From Engraulis encrasicolus (Eukaryota > Chordata > Actinopteri > Clupeiformes > Engraulidae), in NCBI RefSeq assembly GCF_034702125.1, contig NC_085873.1, forward strand, positions 46,366,873-46,430,872: a stretch of 64,000 nucleotides of DNA, read 5' to 3'. The position numbers and the translations under genes are program-made. The notes under the pieces are model-generated. The model saw only the letters and a list, made by a program, of their open reading frames with translations, did no database searches and was not told the origin of the DNA. Numbering within the stretch: the stretch's first letter is position 1; every line of letters starts with the position of its first letter. Of this stretch, positions 39,188 to 50,100 are shown in pieces.

Positions 39188-42100
39188 CATTTAGAAAGTA
39201 CTACAGTTCACCAGGGAGGTTGGTCTGACCTCGAGCGTAACGAATAACGTTTCCCAAATGACAAGGTCTAAAGTCCATCTCCTTAACCACTAGGCCACGG
39301 CTGCCAGGCTAGTTCTGGTTAGGCTCCTCCAAAGGCGTAGCCAGGGGTGGGCCTGCCCACCTGACATCCAAGCCCACCCCATTCACACTTGACAGTCAAC
39401 TGTTGCCTCATTGAACTGTTATTAATGGCATAGCACTGAGCTATAATTAATCATTTTGTCAAAAGTCTGGTTCATCTTCTGTGATTGCTGTGATTTCAAT
39501 TTCAAAGTATCATTTTTGAGCACGATATTATAATATCTACCTACACGTTTTCGGGTTGGGCCCGTCCGTTTTTTTCTGGGCCCACCTGTTTTATTATTTC
39601 TGTCTACGCCCCTGGGCTCCTCAAAGCCCTTCTGAATGATTTAGCACCAGCAATAACTTGATCACTACCAAAATCACATTGGCACCATCCTTGTAATAGC
39701 GGATTGGTCTGGGGTCCGTTTCTCGATTCTTGTCATTGCTAACCGTCTTAAGACGTAACACCATTCCCTTGGATTTAGTGGTGAGCGTCGCTGTCGAGAG
39801 TCTCGCTTACGAAGGACTTTGCTATCGACGATAGAAAAGACGCCTTTGAGAAACTGACCGTTGGTCTGTGTGTGTGTGTGTATGTGTATAGTTTGTCACC
39901 TGGTCCACAGTTGAAGAAGACGATGAAGATGAAGATGAGGATCAAACTGCAGTAAGACATCCACCACAGGATGGTCTACAGAGAGAGAGAGAGAGAGAGG
40001 GGAGACACACACACACTGTAATCAATCGGTTTATACAATAAAATACAAAAAAATCAGTTAAAGGCATTTTTGAGACATAGACGGCAAATAGCCTTATTTT
40101 GTCAATTTGGGTGTGCTGAAAGATATCGGCATATGGCAGATTTGACATCTGTCTGACTTTGCAATCAACACTCAAAGCTGAAACTCCATGACACTGTACG
40201 TCTGTCTGTGTTTGTGTGTGAAGTTTATAGTGTGTTTAGGTATAGTGTAGCGTGAGTAGAACCAGGGGACCATTCCATCAACGGCGGTAACCCCAAATCC
40301 GAGCTCAAGTCGGTAAACTACGCTATTTTTAGACAGAGATCCGTTCCATCAGCCTTGCTAACCTGAAACTCAGCTGAGTTGCAACGGTAATTTATGCTCC
40401 AAGTCAAACCTGGTAGCTCCCAGGTTTAACATCAGGCTAAATAAATCAGTGTTTCAAAGAATTTCAACCTGCAGGACACTGTGTCACAACAGGACCGTTC
40501 CACATTTTCACACCAGTATTTTGCGAGATCAAAGCGAACCAGTCTCCCTATTAAAACAGTGCATGGGGTGATAATGCCTGTTAAAAACTCCAATAATTAC
40601 ATTGTCTTTCATTTTGGGGGATTTTTTGATAATTAGCACATTTTAAGAAACGTTTATTGTCTTGATAACGAGATAAGTTCAAGCAATTCTTGTCACACAG
40701 AGAAGATGGTGTAGATGGCACAGTGGGTAGGTGGGCTGCATAGGCCTTATATGTAAGCGCGCCGGGTTCAAATCTGGCGACATGTTATAGGCTAAAAATT
40801 AAATCTTCATAAACAAAGGCTGCATTTGCCTATTCTCTCATTTGATATCTCTTTAAGTGGCTGGCTTCATTCTCAACCAATCAATACGCCTATGTAGACA
40901 TTTACACTTTACAGGCAATTAAGAAAAAGTCCTCAAAGTCGCCGACGGTTGGTTTTTGCATTGCAATGATTCAGAAAATGCTCTCTGCCTTACGTGTTAC
41001 CTATGCTTTGTTTCATCCTAAAACAAATTCTTCTGAAAGATAAAATAAAACAATTCAGCTGATGAAAGCATTTATATTTTTACGCTGTGAAATGACAATC
41101 AATGTCCGATACAGTTCCTTTGAAGATTGCATTAACGTCATTGCGCACAGTGGGAATCGAACACGGGCCTCTCAAATAGGAAGCAGCTGCGTTACAGATG
41201 ACCCACTAGTTCTCACATCAACTCTGTGATAAAAACTCGATTTCACAACGCATGCCCGACTCCTCAACAGTGTTAATTTCGTCAGCTTTTTTTGATTTAG
41301 TCTTAGTCTTAGTCACAATGACGAAAATCAATTTTAGTCTTAGTCATAATTTAGTCATTGCCTTCCCAATTTAGTCTTAGTCTTAGTCAAAATGACGAAA
41401 ATCAATTTTAGTCATTTTGGTCATTTTAGACAACATTTCAAATTTTAGTCATTTTAGTCAACATTTCAAATTTTAAATAGCATCACACACACTCTTCCAG
41501 GTGCAGGCTTCTCTCTCTCTCTCTCTCGTGCATTAGAAGCTGCTGCATATTATTTGATTTTGGGTTTGATCATGGAGGAAGCTACATGCTCTTCTTCACC
41601 TGACCGCGTGACTTAAAGCCTGCAGATTGCCGGCAGCGGGAAGACCAGACATCCCAAGTCTGCATGAAGTTCAAGAAGTCTCCCTGATAGTGGCTTCCCG
41701 ATGACCACGAGTCAGATAAAATATTGCTGATGTTAGACTATGCAAGTTAGCGGTTTTGAACGATAATGACTCGTGCGGCATGCGTGGAATAGGCTTAAAT
41801 AGATTGTGCGAGCACACTTCGTATGCCATGCAAAAGTCCCAGGAAAAATAGTTAGGCAGGGGTATGCAGACTGGACGATAGAAAGGACATGCACATACAA
41901 ATATTTAAACACTAATGCTGTTTTGTTTTTCGGGTGTGTCGAGGCTCGATAAGCATTACCCTGAAAAGAGTTTTTGGAACTTAAGNTAGGGTGACCAGAC
42001 GTCCCGATTTGACCGGGACAGTCCCGGTTTGGGGCTGTGTGTCCCGAGTCCCGAGCAAACTCTCTCGGGACACAAATATGTCCCGGTTTTGGCCACCCAC

Positions 42101-44147
42101 TACATTACGCCATGTCTATCAGGGTAAATATATGGAAAAGATTACATGTTTACCTGCCACAATTAATGGCAGCCAGCGCTTGTATAGAAAGTCTGAAGGA
42201 GTCAGTTGCAATTTGTCATTCCGACCTCTAAAATTGCTTAGAATGCAGGAAATTGCATCTAAAAAATACACATTTTACTGGGGGAGGACCCCCAGACCCG
42301 CCCGCCAAATAATGTCCTTCAGTCACGCATGAAGTGTCCCGATTTTAGACTACAAAAATCTTGTCACCCTAACTTAAGAAGACGCTGCAGACGCATGGAA
42401 ATGCTGTCGACTTCCTTGATTCTTTTAGCGTTGCTCTCGACGAGAACAAGTTTCAAATCTCAAGAGTTTTAAACTCCTCTGCGATCGCCCATCCATTGAT
42501 TCTTTTCAAAACTAGGCTACAGTAGCCGTGCCTCTGTTTAGACAGGCCACTCGCTTTTTTCAAAACTCCAGAATTTTAGGGCTGCCAACTCGAGTTGGCA
42601 CCGTTTTGGAAAATACTTACTTAGAAAATGAGATCCAGGGAATATTATAACAGGAGACTCGATAGACAGAATGTTTTAATGATTAACGAATATGAAAGCT
42701 GTTGTTGGGGGAATAACGGATGCCTGGCATGCCTTGGCATCTGCCACCACACGCCACTGGAGTGGTGTGATACAATAAAACTTCCTTCCTTCCTTTATAA
42801 AGCATAGGAATCGATTCTGATGTACTCACAGTAAGGGGTCTTACACAAGGGCGGTAAAGCGTCGCGGAATGGCCGCGTTTTTTACCGGCGTCGGTGAAAA
42901 TACATTGAAACATATCTGTACTTACACACCAACCGGCGGTAGTCGAGCGTCAGTGGCGCCGGAGCCGGCTCCGCGCCGCATTTGGAAAATAGAACTCGAG
43001 CGTATCTCTCGTTCAAATGAATGGCAAAGTAGCATGCTAGCTTTGGCTGAGAAAAGCAGAGAAAAACACGCCGGCCAAAACTAAGCAGAAAGACCGCGTT
43101 CGTCCCGGGACCGTTCCGTTCCGCCTTGGTATGTTTTGGCCCTAAGATATGTTACCCCAGAATTGATTTGGTAGCAGTGCACTGCAGAGACCACAGAGAC
43201 CGCAACACCACCAGCCAACGAGAAAACAGGTTCTAACCACACACTACACTGCTCCGATGGAACTTCCAATGTTAGAAACCTAGCCGCCTAGCATTTTGGA
43301 ATCCCTGGCTGCGTACACATTCGTCTGTGTACAAACAGCTGGAACCAATGTATTCTGTGAGTAGCACCAGGGGTGTGTGTGTGTGTGTTTGTACCTGCAG
43401 GTAGAGGGTAACTGTGAGTAGTGTCAGAGTAGCGCCCATCCCAAAGAATCCCCCCATGAGGAGCACCTTCTTGCCTGTGCGCTCAATAACAATTGCCTAC
43501 ACACACAAACCATGCACGCACACACACACAAATGCACATACACACACACGTGGGTCAAAGACGTCCAGAATTAAATTGTCCTTCAGTATAACGGATACCT
43601 TCTGCTGACTGTAACTGTAAAAGACATGACTCTTTTTATTTTTTCCAGTGAATTCATGAAAGCTTCGGCTGTCATCCAGTTTTCTTTACAGTTACCGTCA
43701 GCAGAAGGTATCCGTTACACTGAAGGACGATTTCATTTTGGACGTCTTCGACCCACACACACACGCACGAAAGAAGCACACATACATGTTAAGGATATTA
43801 TTGTATATTGAAGTAAGAGCAAGGCCATATGATGAAGTGGTGAGCTGGAGGAAAGGTAGCGATAAAAGGAGGAGGGGAAGAGGAGTGGAGAGAATGACTT
43901 TCAAGAGGTGAAAAGAGAAAGATTCGCACACAGGACGGAGGTGAAAGGAGAGAAAGATAAAGGGGTAGAAGGAGAGGAAACAAAAGGAGAGGGATACAAA
44001 AAGAGGAAGTGATAGTGAAAGGGCAAAAACTCACAGAGATGACGCTAGTGGCGACCTCACAAAGGCCAGTCCCCAGGGCCGCGTAACTCAGCTGATGTGG
44101 AGGGATACCTGCCTTCGCTAACACATCAAACAAGTAGAGGAACACCT

Positions 44148-44180
<33 letters not shown>

Positions 44181-47100
44181 AACAAATCACAAGACTGTAC
44201 AAACCAGAGCCGTCTAATAAGAGTTGCGCAAACCGGGGACCAGGAAGTCGGTTGGTGATGTGATTCGCGTAGATTAAAATGTTTCTTAACAGTAAACTTC
44301 TGTTCGTTGGAAACTAACACAGAACCATCACATACCAAACAAAGATTAAGTACAAATTACATTACCTTTACCACATTTTCTGTGTTCTACGACCACCTCC
44401 TAGAACTAAGTAACTTCTAATAGAACTAAAGTCAATTGGGATTTCCATGTTAACGCTCCGTGAGGCTCCATGAGAGCCGCCATTGCTGTGGAAAGATTGG
44501 TCCATAGAGGTCTATGGGAGTGACGTAACTCTGTTATTAGATGGCTCTGGTACAAACATACTGTACACAGGGCTGCCGCTAGTCATAAGCAGAGCGCTAA
44601 GGGCCTCAATCACTTTGCCTCCTAAATTGAGATTGACCACAAAAATGTGTTATTATTGTTATTATTTAATTATGAGGGGGGCCTCCTAACCAGTTATGCC
44701 TAGGGCCTCCGAAACCTTAGCAGCGGCCCTGCTCAGACAGACACACACGGCTATACTCATGAACGGCGTGACGTTTTCCATGTGCGTTACACCCAGTTGT
44801 GTAGTTCATTATGCCACATACTACTGAATGTTGGGTATTTCTCTATGGCAGGGGTCAGGAACCTATGGCTCTAGATCCACATGTGGCTCTTACTTATCTG
44901 GGGTTGCCAACCATCCCTTGAAGTACGGAATGATCCTGGGACGGGACATGGGACGTTTAAATGCAGGAAATTACATCTAAGAAATACAAAATTTTCGGGG
45001 GGGAGGACACCCAGACCCTCGCCATAATGAAGTTGACAGTTAGTAACTCTCTACTTATATGTTATCAATTTAAGTAATAACTTGACAGTACATTGTTGGG
45101 CTTAATTTAAATACATGCTTTTAATTGTATTCAGTGTTTTTAAAATGGTATGACTCTCGTGAAATTTTCTTTTTAAAAGTTTGCCGTTTATGGTTCTCTC
45201 CACCAAAAAAGTTCCTGACCCCTGCTCTATGGCTTTGTTTACACTAGTCACTTGAAGTGATCCATATACTCATGAACGGCGTGACATTTTCCGTGTGCAT
45301 TACGCCCATTTGTAGGGAGAAACAGCCCATGCAAGTCAATTGGTGATGTTGGGGTTTAATAAATGAAAAATACGGACCTGTAGACTAGCGTTGTTCACAC
45401 GCAACATGCCGAAAACGTGTTGTGTTGCAGGCTGTTCAAATAATAATATAGCCAAACAGCCGTGGCTGAAGCATGGAGCATGTAAGTTGATGAGACATTT
45501 GGTTTGATTTCCCCCTTAAAGGGGCGTAACGCACATTTACAAGTAACCGGATGGCCGTTCATGCCTATACACGCACCCTTCTCCACACACACAGGTGTGC
45601 ATCACCCTACATTGGACTTTCGTGGCACTTTTATCTAAAGCGACTTAAGTGCATTTTTCCAAATCATAACGAATGCTTAGAATTTGATGGTGGTGGTAAG
45701 TCTTTGTGGAAAAGGTTAACATTTGTAAATGGGCAACAAGAATTGTGGATATATTACATATTTAAGCCGTGAGGCTGCATTTCGCCAAACTACATGCAAG
45801 GGCGTTCTGGTTGCATCACACAACCTTTTGAAATACTGTCGTACTCAAACGCTTCATGGGTCGAATTCAATGCGAGTTGCTCAACTTGCACGTTAGTTAA
45901 AGGGGAAATCCGGTGTAAAATGGCTTTAATGGTGTTAAAACATGATACTGAGGGCTAGGTCTGGGCACATACCTGAACTCCATTCGTACCTTGCTTTGAG
46001 GCGTTAGTTAACCGATGCTAACATTGGGCTTTTGCTGTTCTTCACCAGGGCATGAAGTAGCCAACGTTATAAATCTCTACTTTCCTCCGATTTACGACGC
46101 TTAAAGTTGGCCAAAACTTAATTCTGTAGAGTCGAGGGGTTGTTGACATGTAAAACGAGGCATAGAGCAGTGTTTCCCAACCTTTTTTGTCTCGCGTACC
46201 CCCTAAACCTCTTTGTTGTGCTATGAGTACCCCCTAATTCATGTTAGATATCGCTTTCTCTGTGCTGATGTGACTGCTCCATACATTTGTTATAATAATA
46301 ACATATTTCCAAGTACCCCCTGCAGTGTGGTGGTACACGTACCCCTGGTTGGGAAACACTGGCATAGAGAACCAATGCCATTTGGTTAACAATGCCATTC
46401 TTACAGGCTGCGCAACAGCTACTGGTGCCCTGGTGAAGCACAGAAAAAGCCCATTGTAAGCGCCGGCTAACTAGCGCTGGATTTTGGAATGCGAGGCATC
46501 GTTTCAAAACGTGTCGGTTGTGGGGATGTGTGTGTAGGTAGTTTTTGTCAATGTCTTATACAGGGTTGCCAGATGAGGCTGATGATTTCCAGCCCAAAAA
46601 ATGCTGAAATCCTGCCAAATTATTTTGATTTCTATGGCAAAAATTAGGCAGGTTTTTCTGCTAAATGCCTTTTTTACCCACAAAAGGCCATCCTAAGCAG
46701 CCCAATCTGGCAACACCGGTCTTTTATATGTCTCATCTGGTCTTATACTGTATCTCATTGGGCATATGTAGTTAGTTTAACTGTACATTGACGACTGGTC
46801 AAACGCCACTTCAAACTTCTGTGCTAACCCTTTTACATAGATTTTAGACAATAAAGTGAACTTGACTTGAGTTGAGTTACGGCACACTTACGGCATTGAT
46901 GCCACACAATTCCAGTGTAATCGTGAGCCAGATGATGGTGGTGAGTTGCCAGCGTAGGGAGCGCTTCCTGAAGAGGTCTAAGATGCCCTTCATCTGCACA
47001 CCACTGATCACAGCCGCCTCATCGCGCATGTCAGCCAGGTCCCCACTGTGGTCCACCTTTGGCCCCCACAGACGCTTCATCGCTGGGGGAAGAGTCAATG

Positions 47101-50100
47101 AATCATACTGTAAATGAATGAATTGGCCCTGCCGTGGCCAGCCGGTAGGTAGGGCACTCGCCTGCCCATGCGGCTGACCCCGGTTTGATTCCGGGCCCGG
47201 GTCCTTTGCCAACCCCTCCCCGTCTCTCTCCCAATTCGCTTCATGTCCACCTCTCACACTGGCCTATCAAAAAAGTCGAAAAAGACAAAACAAAAAAAAA
47301 TCTGAATTACAGAATAGTGTAGTACATCTGCATGGTTCTTGGAGATACTGTATTATTTTGTAGCCTCGCGAGCCATCCTACGTACTTCCGCCAAAGGATT
47401 GGCTCCACTACGGTAGTCTGTCTGGCCGTGCTTCTCTGTGGCGTGTTTGGAGCAGTAGGATTTTGATTGCAAAGAAAAACTTTTCAACCAGTAGAGAACG
47501 ATGGCCGGCCCGCGGTGCCCTTGTCAAAAAGAAAAAAAATCGGCCCTCGTCCAAACCTAAATGCCTACCCCTGGTGTACAGCAACAAGGTGGGGCCCTCG
47601 CTCAATGTGGGGCCCAAATCCTGGACCCCCACATGTTTTGACCCCATTTGCTGTAGTAGTTTTGTTGTTACTGGTAAAAGTGTAAAAATTAGGGATGGGC
47701 AAACATTTAAAAAATTAATCGTATTAACTCAATGACTTTCTGTGATTAATCATGATTAATCGTATAGCGCATGAAACCCAAAAATGAATTAATAAGTCTG
47801 ACAGGCGGACAACAGATGCGCCCATCTATGCCAGTGGTTCTCATTCTTTTTAGCTGAACTTTGCCACCTTGTGGACGCAAGAGGGAATCACAATTCAGAA
47901 ACCCGTCACGGACGGACAGACCCACGGACACCAAAGCCTCTTATAGAGCTGTATGGGACGCATCTAAAAAGCTACTTCAAAAGCACCATTTTATTTGAAA
48001 ATTACAGATTAGTACCGTGGGTGCATAGGATAAACTAGGCTCTAGTCCAGGGCTATTCAATTAAAAGTCACAGAGGGCCAGTTTTTCAAATTCCCTCCAG
48101 TGAAGGGGCCAAACGTAGGATCTGTATAACTGCAAGCAGCACAGTGTATGAGGTTAGGGTGCGAAACAAGCAGATAGCTTTCCAGACAGAACAGATATTC
48201 GCTTTTCTGTAGGCCTACCCTAGTAGCCTTAGGATGGTGTATTCATCACACTGTTTTAGATAAGATTTCACTCCCATGTGAATGTATAGTAGAGATATCC
48301 CCAAGCTGAAGTGTTAGTGATCACAAATTATGCACGGCCACAGATAACACACATATTTTTTTTTAATTTTGTTCTGACCTTATGGGGTGCCAGAACCTTG
48401 CAATCCAAGGGCCACATCTGGCCCTAGGGCCGCCATTTGAATAGCCCTGCTCTAGTCAGTTACCCTGTTCGCAGGCCTGTGGGTCCCCCTTGCTGGTGAG
48501 CAGGAATCGGGGCGACTCCGGCAGGAAGGGCAGCGTCACCATCTGCAGCACTGCCACCGCCCCGCTGAACCCCAACAGCCACGGCCAACGCTCCTCCGTC
48601 CCCAGCACCTCACTATACAGTAAAGGTGGAAGAGGGGTGGTGGTAGAGGAGGAGAGATGGAGTGAAGAGAGGAGAGGAGACGAAGACAGACCTGTGGCCT
48701 AGGATCTGGCCTATCAAAATGCCAAAGGAGATGTGAGGAGAGAAGAGTATAGGTGGGAGAGCTGGGGTGAGAGGATCACTTGAGTGAGGAGGTGAGGAGA
48801 GCTGGAGTGAGGTGAGAAGTGAGGAGGAGATGAGAGGTGGCATGAGGAGGAGATATGGAGTGAGGAGAGGAGGTGGAAGAGCAGAGGAGAGAAGAGGAGA
48901 TGAGAGGTGACGTGAGGAGGAGAGGAGAGCTGGAGTGAGGGGAGAAGTGAGGTGAGAAGAGTATAGGCGGAAAAGCAGAGGAGAGCTGAAGTGAGGGGAG
49001 AAGAGGAGAGGAGAGTTGGAGTGAGGGGAGGAGAGAAAGACAAGCCTGAGGCCCAGGAGGTGGAAGAGCAGAGGAGAGAGGGAGAGAGGAGAGGAGGTGG
49101 AAGAGCAGAGGAGAGAGGGAGTGAGGAGAGGAGGTGGAAGAGCAGAGGAGAGAGGGAGTGAGGAGAGCTGGAGTGAGGAGAAGAGAGGAGCGGAAAACAG
49201 ACCTGAGGCCCAGGATTTGGCCCATCAAAATGCCAACGGAGATGAAGGTTGTCGAAAAGAAGCCCATCATGGCCTGCAGCTTCTTGGGGGAGCACTCAGG
49301 CAGATATATGCAGTGCACCGTCAGGCCAATGCCTATTGGAATAGAATACACACAAGATGCCAAAGGACAAGTGAGGTGAGAAGAGTAAAGGGCCGTACAC
49401 ACACGTCGCTGCTAGTTACTCGCTCAGCGAATGAACTCAACAGAATGTCAATGTGTTCCAGCGAGACTAGCAGGCGAGTACTGTACAAGCGATGCGATGT
49501 GGGCGGATCACGAGTTGAAAATATTTTATCTTCGAGCGAGGCGAGTAAGCGAGTAACCAATTGAAAGGCAGAGTTCAGTACTTGTCGCCTGTTCATTGGC
49601 AGTTAAAGCCGCGGGAACTTTTAGCAAACGTTCCATGAAAGAGAGGTGAGTAGGCGAGCAAGCGAGAAGCTAGCAAATAGCAGCGATGTGTGTGTACGGC
49701 CCTTATAGGTGGGAAAGCAGAGGAGAGCTGGGGTGAAGGGAGGAGAGGAGAAGTGGAGTGAGGAGGAGAGGTGGAGTGAGGAGAGGAGAGAAAGGAGAGG
49801 TGAAGTGAGGGGGAACACTCAGGCAGATATATTTGCAGTGCACCGTCAGGCCAATGCCTATTGGAATAGAATACGCACAGATATACAGTGTACTGTCTCC
49901 TTATGAACCAGTTCTTGGACGCTATTAGGTTTTCTTAATATTATCAGGATGGTTTATTCCATCAAACAAAAGTAATGTTTCCAGGTTGTCACGAAATAAA
50001 GATTCCTTTTGAATCAAAACATAAACAAAACCATCTCTTGAAATTAAAATCTTGCGTGCCTGCTGGCTTCTCTAACTTCCACGTTCGTGGAACGTACATG

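Larger units (their letters stand above)
48630..49815. repeat. Purine-rich (GGAGAGGAG) minisatellite around exon 5
   Basis: Two stretches (48630-49200 and 49700-49815) of GAGGAG/GGTGGAAGAGCAGAGG units, nearly pure purine on the plus strand, surrounding exon 5 and partial copies of it. Confidence 0.85.

Noticed and set aside
46877..47257. A 126-codon minus-strand ORF around exon 7 starting further upstream
   Set aside because: The upstream part is the complement of a tRNA-derived SINE; the acceptor at 47083 defines the exon.
48714..49564. ORFs of 155-208 codons around exon 5
   Set aside because: Frames through the purine-rich minisatellite; only the short exon 5 segment inside them is real coding sequence.
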